Shown piece by piece: positions 23,654 through 37,146 of a stretch of DNA of 64,000 nt. Within the stretch, counting starts at the first letter, position 1. Each line of letters begins with the position of its first letter. Origin of the DNA: Pholis gunnellus (Eukaryota; Chordata; Actinopteri; Perciformes; Pholidae); contig OU342814.1 of the NCBI GenBank assembly GCA_910591455.2, positions 19,704,768-19,768,767 of the forward strand, in the 5' to 3' direction. Made by a program: the position numbers and the translations under genes. A model generated the notes under the pieces. The model saw only the letters and a list, made by a program, of their open reading frames with translations, was not told where the DNA came from and searched no databases.

Positions 23654-23740
<87 letters not shown>
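23627..23740 (+). repeat. Compound (CA)n microsatellite in pcgf5 3' UTR
   Basis: About 114 bases of CA with a few 'at' interruptions, starting 22 bases after the stop codon. In the mRNA this would be a long CA-repeat, the kind of sequence bound by hnRNP L. Confidence 0.95.
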
Positions 23741-23742
<2 letters not shown>

Positions 23743-24463
23743 CATACATAACAAGTTTAGAAAACATTAGGAGCACCTACATCTGCACCTGGACAAACAC
23801 AATTACAAACATGCCCACAATGTGCAGAGAAAGAGAGATTCAAATGTATTTTTGTACAGCCAATGATGAAGTGCATACGTTGTCATGGTAAAGAGGTTTT
23901 ATGCTACATAGAATAATATATGCTATTATATATGATATTTTTAAATGTTTGTCCCTGTGCCTAAAAACCTGTTGAGATCAAATGAAGTATGACCATATCT
24001 TCACTTTGCCTGTCTAACTCTGTAGATTAAATGTTGATTTTCTACTGTTTGATGGTTGTTTTGATGTCGGCCTCTGCACTTGGATTTTATCGCGTTCGCT
24101 CTCACTATCTGAAGGCTAATAGAACTAACGGTCAGCCTAAAACTTGTACGGTTTATCTGGGTCTGATACATCATATCTATCCGAGATCTTTGCTGAAATG
24201 AAAATCAAGTTTTTAACCTTGTTGATATGTCCATTATGATGTTTTTTTTATAGACACATTCTGAGGAAAATAAGCAGTCAATCCCATGGCTGTGCATTTC
24301 TGCCCTGCAGTGTACCAATAAGTGTTAGAAACACAGTCAGACAGCCAGGGTTTAATGAGTCACATACCTAAGAAACCAATCCAGTCAACTTGCGGGTGGG
24401 GCTTTCTTTATCATAGCGTATGCTCGGGCGAAATGAGGGGCGTCGGAGGGGGAGCCAGGTGTA

Positions 24464-24491
24464 GGAACAGGTATTTTGTAATACCTGTTCC
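24464..24491. other. Perfect 12-bp hairpin
   Basis: GGAACAGGTATT (24464-24475) and its exact complement AATACCTGTTCC (24480-24491) flank a TTGT loop. It lies 860 bases after the pcgf5 stop codon, so it may fall in the 3' UTR. Confidence 0.8.
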
Positions 24492-26164
24492 GTATATCAT
24501 TTCAAAACAATGGCAGATGTGAGCACACTGGAACGCCATAGCAGATAGTGTTTCACAACCACCACTGCCAATTAAAAGCTAAACAATAACATTAAAAGAT
24601 GCTAACTACACTTACCATTCTAATATGTCGGCTAGTCTCTGAGTCAAACATGTAAGGCTAAATCTCTCCGATGTTTCCTCTTGCAGAGAAATTATTCAAG
24701 AGGCCAAAACGTGTCGCTCCGAGTCTTTTCCTCCGAGTATTTTTTTTTGTACTTTTAAAGTGGGAAAACCACTTCAAACGTGATATTAATTAAAGCAGAG
24801 TTTTCCATGATTTAAAACGTGTCTGGCGGAAGGCTTTAAGAAGAAGTAAGTCCAAATGAAATGTGTACTTATAGTTTTACTCAATTTTCACCCTCTTGAC
24901 AGACGATGTAGCACTTGTCACGGACTGCACATTACATGAACTTATTTAATTAGTTACAGACAGAGCATCTCTTTCCATTGAAAAGGCCAAAATCATTTCC
25001 ATCTCTATTTCCATCCCTCACTGCTCTCACTGCTCATTTTGGTTTTGGTGACTCAAAGCTCAGGGAGTCATGAGGGCAATAACTGAGTGCTGCTCTGCCT
25101 CTTGCAGAGAGGTGATGACAATGATTATCAGCAATTACATGCAACCATTTATCGATTAAGGTCATTTTATTAAAGGGACAGTAAAATATTAGTTTTTACA
25201 GACAGAGAGTATGTCTGCTCACTAAACCATGTTACAAGGTGAAGAATGTTGGTGTCTGAATTTCCAAATGAAGATGACAGAGAATAGCAGGGAGGAATAT
25301 AAGTGCACACACACTCACACAAATACACCTCAAAACGACCTATATATACACTGCAGTAGATCATAGCATCCGTTCCACACTGACACCTACAATTGTGTGA
25401 ATGCAGACTCACGCGCATGCATACTGTACACACCTTCACAGGCTCGTGTCTACGCTTTCCTCAAACACACACACTCGTCCTTCCAGCTGCTGGTCTTGCC
25501 CTTGCAGTTGGTTTTTCATGTCAGTTATGTCGGCCACAGGTCCCCGTGGTTCTTTAACAGGACTCAGCGATCCTCAACGTTGTAAAACCCACTGGGGTTA
25601 TGTGAAAGGTGAATTAAAGGCAAAAGTAGACAAATCTTGATTGAAATAAGAAGTTACCAGCTCACCTTCTAAAACACTTCGACCACACTGACCCACCAGT
25701 GGGTCAATGAGTCCAGGCTCCAGCTGTGCAGCCGAATGTGGCCCACAGAATTTCCCCAAAATTTCATACAAGATAGAATATGTGAGGCTGAATTTTAGAT
25801 GTATAAAATGAAGCACAAGATGTCTTCTATTAGATGGAATGATGCAGCCATGAAAAACAAAAGTCTTTAGTTTTATATCTCATTCAGAGAAGGGGCTGAT
25901 GGAGAATCTATAATCATACAGACAATGGAATTCATCATTTGTCCGACTGTAAGGCTACACAAGAAGATTTCTTAAATGTTAACAAAAAATACGTGCTGGA
26001 GTATAAATACCTTATCTTAATCTATCAAATCGCTCTGCAATCTTATTTATCATTTATTTGTTTATACTTTATTTTTCACATTCCCTTTTCCAGATACCAA
26101 AGCAAAACAGCGTTGTTATTACTTCAACTTCATCAGTTGATTTTGTCACTGCCAATACTGCCTC

Positions 26165-26290
26165 TTTTATTAGATTAGATTGAACTTTATTTCCATTGCA
26201 CTGTACATGAGAATCATTGAAACAATGAAATGCAACACATTGCTGGGTCTCACGTCAAAAGTCAAAACAGAATTTGTGGTTAAAATGTTG
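26165..26290 (-). mobile_element. Possible LINE/SINE 3' tail, minus strand
   Basis: 'ttagattagattgaacttta' followed by 'tttccattgcactgtaca' and 'caatgaaatgcaacac' resembles the fish repeat that on the opposite strand ends in an (AATCT)n tail. It is recognised from memory only, and no coding part is present. Confidence 0.4.
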
Positions 26291-29200
26291 AGTACGGAAT
26301 GACTCAAACTGCTTCGAATTTCCTTAAAATTCTGTCTGCTTTGTATAAGTTCTACATTTCCCAGAATGCAATTCATCAACCTTCTGCGGGTGTCTGAACT
26401 TCTCTCTCCCTGCTGTGGTTTTGTTATGCATGTGCATGGAGAGTAATAATGAGCTTTATCAACACTGAAAGTAACAACAAGAAAGCAATAGTGTTTCTAT
26501 CTGTGAAGAAGTGAAAGAGAGAGTTTCTGTCTCTGCACTCAGAACACAACCTGCCGTCTGGTTCAGTGAAGCTGCTGTATGAAGGCAGATGAGTTTCACT
26601 TCTTCTTTGATTCATTACAGGTGCTCAAACTTAAATCAAACAAAGGATTGGGTGAAAAACTGAAACGGACACTTTATATTGATGACGTGGCAACAACAAC
26701 AGGGTCTGTCACCATTTCCTAACAACGCACAGACAAACCAGACTAAAAAAGGGCGACGAATTAAAAGATAAATGAAAGCACACACGATGACTCAGTCATA
26801 AGCCAAACAGTAGTTCAACACCAACACAAAACAAATAACACAGCCATGAATAAATACATTGATTAACCTAACTCAAGGGTGGTTCACAAGCTTTTTCCAG
26901 AGCTTTTAACCAGATCTCATGGTCTTTATCAGCAGATGAATTTTGCTCAGTTGTCAACATTGAAGTTCCTTACTTAGTGATGATGGGATGCAACTGACTC
27001 AATCAACTAATGAAGATTGTGAAAACTAGTAAGTAGACCATGAGTTACGATTTGTTTGTCACAATATATCTAATTTCACATCACCCATATGCTATATATG
27101 CCCACATGCTTATGTTTTAAATTACATACAAAAATACTTTTTATTAGTTTGTGTTGCTATAATAGAATCATGTATGTTGATGTAGCAGGTTATAGCATTA
27201 CTCTACAGTGGCAAATTCAAATTCACTTACATACAATTAGGAGGCAACAGAAGATAATGCAAATTTCTTCAATCATTATTTCTAAATTTAAAAAAAATGT
27301 AAAAAACAATATTGAATTCAGTCCAGTTTCTAAAGACATCCTTTGTCACATCACACTGGAGGCTGAAGCGGAGTCCTGCAGCTCTGGACTCCTGCCAGTC
27401 TGTCGGACAGAGAGAAACAATGCAGTGGTATCAGTGGCATTGAAGGCAAGCAGTAACTGGCACGAGATACGACTTTGTTTCATCCCTGCAGCTCAGGTGC
27501 ACCGACAGCAGCAGCAGTCACAGCGGAGCTTCAACCTTGGATCCAGCCATGTCCTTCTTTTATGAATATATTGTCCTCAGTGTGATTCTACTGTAAAGCT
27601 GAATAACATATTTGTCAGTGAGATTTAAAGTTCATTCTTGACCTTGAATACACTCCTTAGTATAATATGCAAGAAAGAGAGTGTTGACAAAGATGAAAAT
27701 GTGCACACAGAATCATGAGTTATTTGTAGGAGTATTGATTGTATAACAAGTTCAGGAAGCAGATGTGTTAGCTTGCTAGCATTGGAAGTACAATAGAGTG
27801 CAATAGCTTAACTAGCAAAGTTGATGCAAAGGCATTAACCACCAAAGAGCGTAAATGCAACCTAAACACTGGTGACTCTCAATCGGATGCGTCTGCTGTT
27901 GTAGCTGTCCTAGTAAGAGCCTTTAATCAATTTAAAATGCTTACTCATCAGTGTTTATTTTCCACACCAACCATTTAGGTAAACTACGAAGAGCAACCAC
28001 AGACATATTCGGCTGAAAGTCACCAGTTAACACAGTAACTCGTTAAACTGAAACACCTGCTGCTCTGAAGCGATCTTGATCATGCTGTTGGAATATTGAT
28101 TCTGACGACTGAACATGCAAAAACCAGACATGTTGATGCTGTTCACCGTTTTAACTCAATGTTTAATGCTTGCTAACTTGTCTGGTTGACTTGGGTGAGA
28201 ACGCCCCTTCAGCTGCCAACATGTACACGCGTGTCTTTCATGACGTCCACTGTAAAAGGGTCTATTGGTCAACAGTTCATATTTGAGGGTCACCAAAGTT
28301 GAGCTCAATTTGAATAATAAATGAATGAAGAGTCACTTCGCCAACCCGAGCAAATCCACAAATCACTGCAATCCCATTGGAATAATTAAAGTCGGCAACA
28401 ACATTTTGACGTGGCCTCAAACCAGTATGTTTCAATGCACCTGATTTTAAGAACATCTCCATTTGGCGCATTAGATAACCTGAGAGGAATTGTCGGGAAC
28501 TTGCCACCCTCTGATATCAGAGGAAGTATGTGTCATGGTTGCAGCTTCATGACGCTACTTCACCCTGAGACCATCCTACCACTGGGTATCAACACTCGAC
28601 ACAGATATCAGTGTGTCAAAGGTTGGGCCAAGAGCAGATGGCACGGGACGTCCCGTAGACAGAGCGGAGCTGACACTGTGTCTGCTTAGAGAAACAGCAG
28701 CCAGCAGAATCCTGCTGAGAGGGCCTACATGTGTGACACTGAGGCATCACAAGTGCATGTTCACACTGTGTTTGTTGGATCACTGCAAAATACAGTATAT
28801 TAAAGACAAAGTGAAATGAAAATGACATTTAATCGAGTGCCCTTGTGTTGATTATTTAGTCCACAGACTACCCGACTCTAACTCAAACTTTTAGTGGCCT
28901 CTAGTTTTAACAGTAATGGTAGCGGTAACAGGCGGTAACGCAGCGGCAGTGTGTATTCTCGGGCTGGGCGTGCTGATCCCTAAGTGGGAGTGTTGTTAAT
29001 ATTTACCTTTTACTTCTGCAGTAGCACTTGCGACAGACAACTGATGTCACCAAATATGTATCTACTTTTATTTCAAGTCATTGCTATTGTGAATCAATAT
29101 GAATGAATGAGGAAATGAATAAAATATGATTCTAAGTGGATTCTGATTCTGAGGTATGAGCTATTTATAACATGAACATGTAAGTTATTTTCATAAGTGA

Positions 29201-29579
29201 CATTACAGGAGATGGTGTGTAGATGTGTGTGTGGGTGGGTGTCTTGTACTTCTGTCTATTTAAAGGACCAATTTGACTTTTAAAAAGAGGATGAGGACAT
29301 TTTCGTCTGTAGGCGTGGTGTGAGGATTAACTTTAGACATTTGTGTTTGATGTATGTGAGGTCATGTATAACGCCATGTGACAGTGCTGCAGTATGCATA
29401 TGATGAATGTGATGAATGTGTGTCAGCGGACACATGTGTAACTGTAAGTTAATGTCAAAGCGTCTGCTTCAGTTTATGTGTGACCATATGTGAGACATGC
29501 ATGTAGGAATGTGTGTGTGTTTAATAAAAGTGCTAAATTATAATTTTAGAACATATCTATGATTGAAGGATTGCCTCCA

Positions 29580-29940
29580 AAAAAGACTCTCAACATGGCG
29601 ACGGCTGAGCCGGCAGTTAGCAGCTAGCGGTGCTAACAGCACGAGCAGTGCAAACAACAGCAATGGTTCTGCCAGCAGTGCCTAGTGTTGTTAAACATCC
29701 TTGATGGCCAAAGTGGCCCTATACAAGAATGGCCTCAATCTGGCATTCGTGGTTGCCAGAGACATGTCAGGCCTGTGATGGATGATGCACCAGAATCAGC
29801 TCGAGCATACTTGGGCTCGTTCCATGTTTCATCTCTGACCCGGAGCTGGCTGCTAACTGGAATTGATTTCGACACCGAAATCAGCCCAGAAGAAGGGGCT
29901 CACATTTGGTTCTCTGATTGCACAAGACACCTGAGGTGAA
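29580..29940 (+). other. CpG-richer patch with an 84-codon open frame, unidentified
   Basis: A GC-richer island in the AT-rich spacer. It begins with 'ctcaacatggcgacggctga' (the ATGGCG core resembles a YY1 site and a start context) and contains 'gttagcagctagcggtgcta'. An open frame 29685-29939 (MLLNILDGQSG...) follows but I recognise no domain. It could be part of a mobile element, a lncRNA promoter or chance. Confidence 0.2.
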
Positions 29941-31194
29941 GAGTAACTAAGTACATTCCTCATCTCTCAAGTCCTGTACCTAAGAATACTTGAAGGTGCT
30001 TTTAGTTGAGTTCTTTCTGGTGGAAATATTTACTCAACTGCATTTCTGACAGCTTTAGTTCGTTACATCAAACTGACATGACTTCATTTTGCCTATTCCC
30101 GTATGTGAGGGTTTTGCTGGACATACTAGGAGTGTGTTAGCGACGGTTATGACGACAAGCAGGGCAGTTGACTCAGCACATGGCTCAACGACGACAGCCA
30201 TTCGTGGGAATGTCATGTTGGTGTACTGAGCCAGCTACTTGTAGCTGGCGGTCAGGATGTCAGAGGAGTGACTGCATGACTGCAGATGGCTGCAGGTCAG
30301 AGGTCCTTCAGATTTAACAGGGTGTGAGGGCTCAGGAGGCGGCGGATACAGTACATGAGAGAGCCTGCCGAGCATGTGATTTGTGATACTATTAAGTGCA
30401 TGCGTCACTGATGGGGTGTGTGGAGCACATCTCTGAGAACTTGCTACAAACTGAAACAAAAACCTGGAAACCCTTTACATGTGCTCCCCAACTGTATAAG
30501 TTGTTGGTGTTTACTGTCTCAAAGGAGTCGCTCTCTGTCCTGTGTGTCCGAAATGAATTATGCAAAAGTGCGTCTCTATTTTCTGCTCCAACCTAATGGG
30601 AGCAGCAGCAGCAGCAGGAGGATGATTTAAAGTTGAAAGAGGTGCTCTCTCTCTCTCTCTCTTGGTGAGTTTGAATTGTGAAATAAGGACCGTGTGGCAG
30701 ATTCAATAAGGAGCTGTCCTTGCAAAATGTAAATGAGTCTGGCCTGTGAACCTGCTGATTTGATACTGGGCCGATGCCTTCTAGAGGACCCCTGTGGAAG
30801 GATTTACTTTGTTTACCTTTTTACCCAAATTTTAATCAAGTATATTTGTTATTCATGTGACTTTTACCCACAGCTTTGATGATTTGTTTAGCCTGGTTTT
30901 CCCAGGCAAAGAGATGCAAATGCTGCCTTAAATGTCTTGTTTATTTTTGTTAGGTGTATCATTACGAGTAGAACATACAGTTTACAATACTCAGAAAGTC
31001 CTCATAATCTCTACAGGACTGTTAAATACAACTGAAATATTTCCACTAATATGTTTTAATGTAAGAGAAAGACTGTGACCAAAGTAGCCATGGACAGAAA
31101 TAAAAACCATACATGTAATACAGATATAAAAATGTATATGTAAGAGGCCAAAATATATTCACATTCTATCATCCGAGATGCTGACAAGAATGTG

Positions 31195-31414
31195 GTGTGT
31201 GTGTGTGTGTGTGTGTGTGTCACTGAGCCACACGTGGTTTTCTGGAATAGAAAGATGACATAATAGTCTGACTTGCAGCCTGATGATAAAGAAGTATGTG
31301 TGTGTGTGTGTGTGTGTGTGAAAATAAAGATTTTGTGACTGAAAAAGGAGAGGGAGATGAGCGAAAGTGTGAAAGAAAGGCGTGTGTGTTCTATATGTGA
31401 GATCTATGGTGCCT

Positions 31415-31468
<54 letters not shown>

Positions 31469-31601
31469 TGTGGGTGGGTGTGACTCTGTTTTATGGCAGC
31501 AGGTGTGTGACAGCATGCAGTATATATGTGAAATATGCTGTTACTTCCACGCCCATGTAACTTTGTCCGAGCAGGCCATTGTGTGTGTGTGTGTGTGTGT
31601 G
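31195..31601 (+). repeat. Cluster of four (GT)n microsatellites
   Basis: GT tracts at 31195-31220, 31297-31320, 31421-31467 and 31580-31601 lie within 400 bases, separated by unrelated sequence. Confidence 0.9.
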
Positions 31602-34600
31602 ATTGGGGATTTATATTACTGAAGATTTAAACGCTTTAGTCTTTTGTTGCACTTTGTGCTGCCTTTAAAACCCATTAGACTCAAAGACACACAGATACGA
31701 GTCTACCTCGCCGCTGAGCAGAGCTGTAACTTGCTGCTGCTGTTTGTCTCTCTACACTAAATGCGTGGTCTATAATAAATATACAAACTGTTTGAAACGG
31801 AAGCTAAATTCACAAACAGCTATACATGTTGCTACGTTTGTTTTATGATGATCACAGAATCTTTATTTTGTGTATTTTGTCTCGTCTGTTGATCCAGCTT
31901 TTTTTTCTGACTGACGCTGCAACCAAATGAGCGACCATGTAATAATATTCTATTTAATATTAATTAGGAACTGATACTGTGCTTTTGGTAGTCAACAGTT
32001 AGTGTGTAACATAGTGACTTCATATCCGACCTGAATTGATCTATGTTTTCTTTTTAATGTCATCAACAATCAGAAAATGATTTTTTATCAAATAATCAAG
32101 AGAAGAGAGTTCATAACAAGTGAACAAGTGTTCTGAGATAAAAATTCTAAATAATTAAATCCTTGTCCTTGAAATGTGAATTACTAGTATCTATGCAACG
32201 TCTTTTGTGCAGGGTAGGCTGTAGAGCCTTATATACCAATACATTATTGGAGGAAATCTGTTGCCTTCTGCAATAAAGAATCAGGATGAATTCTTATCAT
32301 CCCGGTGTAGATTATGCCAAATACCTCATCCCAACCTCAACCAAATACCTGAACTCAACTCAAAAATAATAATGATGAATTTAGATAGAGAAAATAAAGT
32401 GAGTCATTTAAAGATGATTTTTTTCTTCACAAATCATCCAAAGCGGTTGACAACAGCTTGTCACTTGAGACAAAAAATAGTTTTTATGATTTAATCTACA
32501 TACAAATTAGTATTCCGCATGAGAATGAGTTTACACTAAAAAGATCTTTTTTCATTATTTTATTTTAATTTGGAAGAATCATAATATATCATTTTCAAAT
32601 GGGCATCCAGAAAAGTGGGTTTAAGTGGATTTAATTCAATGCCTGAAGCCAAAATACCAAGATCCAAGAGGATTTAAAAGGGTGTGTGGATTTTCATTCA
32701 TATGCTGACTAGCGAGTGTGTAATCTGTAGCACTGAATGACTTTGAGTGACTGTATATGCTTTATCTTTTACAGTCCTCTCCACACATTGAGCTGTTTGC
32801 CTTGACATATGGCTGCTGCGTTATCAGGTTTCAGCGACAGAGATCTGTCTTTACATAATCGTCTATAACTGGATCACTTTACAAGATCTGAACATATCAG
32901 TCGGACATACAGTACCTGCACACGCGTCCCTCAGGATTCTGTAGCTGTGAATCATCGTCATCCTGAACATTCACAGCTAAAGAAATCCGTGACATCAACA
33001 CTCGTGACTGCATCTTACCCCCAGACTGAAAGGAAAAATACCGATGGAAGAGTTGAATGATCAACATTCTCCTCTCATGAGGGAATACAACAAATCAGAG
33101 CGTTCACTCAAGTTAACTTTCAACTTGTCTTTTGTCGAGGTATCCAGATAGTTTTCATTTCCCCCAGGTTTAGAGATATTTGTTTCTGGCACATTTCTGC
33201 CTCCCAACAGAATGGAGCTGAGTAGAATTTAGCTTGTGGCACTCACAGCTTTGGAAAATGAAAATAAAAAGAAGCAGCCATGTGTAATTTCAGAATCAGC
33301 GTATTGGTTCAGGATACTCGTCAGACCCCTCACGGCAAACTGTGTTCATTATTTTCAAGTGTGAGATTTCACTGTCACGATTTTTAGCTGTAATATGTTA
33401 AACTTGTGCTCGCCTTAAATAAAATATCATTAATTTATGGTAGTGGTATTGCAACTCCCGGCAGAATCATAAAAGCATTTTTCTCAGAAGCAATTATTTA
33501 AAAAGAGCAACTTTAACACAGCGAATACTTTTTTCTGGGATTCACAGATACTTAATCTATGGGCCCAAAACACGCGGAAGCCTGCGAACACTTCTCCGGT
33601 ATTTACGTCCAGTGAGCAACGCTCATAGGAACAAAACGCAGTGGCAGAGAAACGTTGAGTTACAGTTCTCCTTAATACACCAATGGTGCTGCACCAGCTA
33701 CAAGGGAATGATTTGAATAGCAACACCAGTTTAGCAGTTTACTTTTCATCCAAAATAAGGAGGTGTTGACTTAGTTTATTTGGCCACGATGGAACTTTGC
33801 AATAAGTTAAGACAAAAGCTGTAAAGATCACTTGTTAAGAAAACAAGTTCATGAGTTTTAATCCCTGATATTTAATTCAATCAGATTTTATTTCTACCTT
33901 TTAGACGTGTTTTCAGTCAGAGGTTATTTAATCCACTGTTGGTTAATAACGGCACTTACATTTTAAACCATTAATACTCAAACACATCAGAATGTGAGAC
34001 ATGGTGAAGAGACATATGGATCACTCAGTGCCTGCTGATATTGTACAACTAAAGTACAGGGCAAGACATCATGAACAGTATACATATCACGCTATAAATA
34101 CCCCTTCAACATACTGTAAAAAGTCATGTAGTTTTATGATCACCAGCATGTGTTTTGCTCCCATGAGCAACTTAAGAAATCCACAATGATGGCATCTCAA
34201 TGTACAGTAACAGTACAACGTAATAGAAGGTTGAGCTTTAACTGAATCAACAATTTAGAAATGTGTGGCTTTGAGCAGGTCAAGTCAGGGGGAAAAAAAC
34301 GTATTTATGCATTTCTTAGATAGAAGAAATAGAGGGACAAAAGTATTTCAGCAACAATTCTGCAACCTTTAAAACTTGTACAGCTCCCTTGAGGTCATGC
34401 TCTGCTCATCTCCTTCCTTTCCGTTTCTGATCTGGACCTCTGTTGTATTTTGGATGGTGCAGTTTGAAATGAGTCGCCTCGGTCACAGTTTAGCATCTCC
34501 TTAAAGCTCATGGTGATTAGCTGAATCAAATGTTTGATGTCAAAAGTTAAATTAATTAGATAAAGATTTTTTTTTTATTGTAGAGCCTCAATTCCATTTA

Positions 34601-35821
34601 GCTTTGTATTTCAAACAGACTTTCTATGGCTGTTAGTTTTTGTCTTTTGTTTGTTAAACTCATGTAATTTCATGAAAATCATGTTTCAAATTTCATGAAG
34701 AAGATATGCAAGCTTGATCTTTGAAGAAGTAGTTTAATTCTAGGTCCTATTATGTGATACTCAAGCAAGACATCCAAATCACATGATTCACTCCCTCACA
34801 TCTCTGAAAACATTGCAGCAAATTTCCAAACCTGACCACATATTTGGAATCTAAATGTTTATTTTCTTGCATAAATAATATATCAAAACTTAATTAAGTG
34901 ACTACCAGCTTTCAGCCTGGCCAGCCTGCCATTACTCAGTCTAAAGAGATGCAATGCATTGTCGGGCAGTTGAGTATGTCCGGTGAACTCACGTCTCATA
35001 CTTAGAAATTCTGGATAATCTAGAATACATCACGGCATTTCTTATATATACTACATCCATAGACTATGTAATGTGAATGCACTACATACTTAATTTTACG
35101 TCAATCTTAGTATGAATAGTACATTAGTATGTGATTCCAAACACAGCCAATGGTAAGGTTTATTGTCAGAAGGATGTATGGAAGTGTGTTCCTGTAGAAC
35201 TTTAGCTCACATCACTCAACAAGTTTGCAATTTATTACAAAGTAAAGAGATATAGTTAAAAGTGTAACAGTTACTCATTTTAGTTTTTGGGGCAAAGAGA
35301 ATTTGTAATCAAGACTTTTGTGTGTGATAATGGTCTAGTGTGCAACATTCTGCTGATCTCAATCTTTGTGGGGGACTTATAAGGACACCACCTACAGTAC
35401 AGACTCTTAGTCACATTATTTTCTCATTCATTGTACCAATGAATACTAATCACACCTAATAGTCTGAATCAAACATGGGTCGGTGTTTAAAGCACAGTCT
35501 CACAGATGGCCCAGCAGGTGCATCACACACACACACAAACACTGGACTCCAACACTAGAGCAGTTTGATGTGTGTGATTAATTAGATCATATTTCTACAG
35601 CAGCAGGAGGCTGTAAATAGGTGGTAATGTGAGGCAGTACATGTCTGAGGGACAGACAGGGACACTAACAAGAACACACACACACACATTTTTTTCTACT
35701 GTACTCTGGAGGATCCAGTTGACACACTAACCTTAACCCTAATATCCTAATTTCTTATTTCTAAAAGCCTCACAGTCAAAACTCAAACTGGTTCTCATAA
35801 AGACAAGAGCACACACACATT

Positions 35822-36260
35822 CATGTTTTCATGACTTTTGGGGACATTACATTGACTTATATTAATTTTCTGGAGATTTACCCTAATTATAACCGCTATC
35901 ACCCTATTCCTATTCCTAACCTAAACTGTAAACTACGTTTTTACCTTAAAATGAAATGATTTACTGTACGGGAACGTGCAGTCTGTCCCCATAAGGAAGG
36001 CAAGTCCCCACAATGTCCACACAAGTCATGAAACCATACCTTCACGGACACATCACGTTTTCATGACTTTTGGGGACATTACATTGAATTAAATTAATTT
36101 CCTGGAGTGTTACCCAAACCAGAACTGATACCTTTACCTAAAACTTACTTTATTGTTACCTAACCTCAGAACAAAGTCTTCACTCTTTAATTTAATGCTT
36201 TACTTTAGTGGGACGTGCATTGTGTCCCCATAAGGAAGGCGAGTCCCCACAATGTCACTG
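35822..36260 (+). repeat. Tandem pair of a ~230-bp fish repeat
   Basis: Unit 1 (about 35822-36054) and unit 2 (about 36055-36260) both open with 'ttttcatgacttttggggac' and 'attacattga'. Both close with 'tgtccccataaggaaggc', 'agtccccacaatgtc'. In between are runs of 'taacct/taaccc' words. I recall this '...ggggacattccattgact...' repeat as common in teleost genomes, often beside (CA)n. Related wording occurs just upstream at 35700-35815. No coding capacity. Confidence 0.75.
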
Positions 36261-37080
36261 TGTAAACAGATTTAAGTTCTAAAAACACTGACAAACAAAA
36301 ACAATTGAATGTTTGGTTGCAATCTTAAAATGGACTTTACCCACCCAAACAGGGAGCACTGGAGACTTTGAACTTTTGAATACTTTACAATAAACAACCT
36401 TGAAACTTCTTAAACAGTTACATCTGACAGCCCGAAATGTTTTCAACTTGAAGTCCCTGAAGCGAAATCTTATCAAATTGGGGTGCTAATGTGTATTAAT
36501 TCCGGGGTCCTCGACACACAAATGGTTTAAAACCACTGGGAGCAACTGAGAATAGTCTCATTGACAAACAGTCATATTGCAGCTTGTAATTAGAACTGTA
36601 TGGTAATTATTGTGATTACTGAAAAGAATGGAGACCGTGTGAATCGTGGGTAAACGGCGGCCTCTTGTGGTGAGAGAAGACATGACAAGTGATTAAAGTT
36701 TGATTACTTAGACAAATAAAGACTCTTCACCCTCATTCAAATCCAACAAGAAGAAGAGAAAGAAGGGACATTCACAGGAAAACAAATCATGCAAAAGATT
36801 TTCTTTGTTATTCTTTATTCTTTGTTTCCTTTATTAATGGTTTTCCCACACATTTCCTGCCTTGCATTATTCCAGCAGCCTTTCTCCTGTTGCTTTACAT
36901 TTACTTGCTTGTTGTGTGTTGCATGTTTGTTTTTTTCTCTTCATACATTTTGTAAATCATTTTTCGTTGTTTTCCTTTTTTCTGCTCTTCATTCCTTTAG
37001 TGCTGCTCAGACGCTTGTGTACTGAAACGTTCTGTACGGATACAGAAACACACCCTCAAGTGCAGGAAATGTGTGCACCA

Positions 37081-37146
37081 TTCACCCTCCTCCTCCTCTT
37101 CTCTCTCTCTCCCTCTCATACACACACACACACACACACACACACA
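37081..37146 (+). repeat. (TC)n/(CA)n compound microsatellite
   Basis: A CT-rich tract passes into (CA)13 and then four TGCA-type units. A second (TC)n lies at 37298-37335. Confidence 0.85.

Larger units (their letters stand above)
23741..29560. other. pcgf5 3' UTR (end unknown) and spacer
   Basis: No coding exon is recognised. The polyadenylation site of pcgf5 cannot be fixed: ATTAAA-like hexamers occur near 24025 and 24570 and other candidates lie further on. Notable contents are a perfect 12-bp hairpin (24464-24491), a possible LINE tail on the minus strand (about 26165-26290) and 'gtgtgtgtgggtgggtgtct' near 29220. Open frames here are short and lack domains. Confidence 0.55.

Noticed and set aside
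23627..23740. CRISPR-like repetition
   Set aside because: It is a dinucleotide microsatellite in a eukaryotic 3' UTR. There are no spacers of unique sequence.
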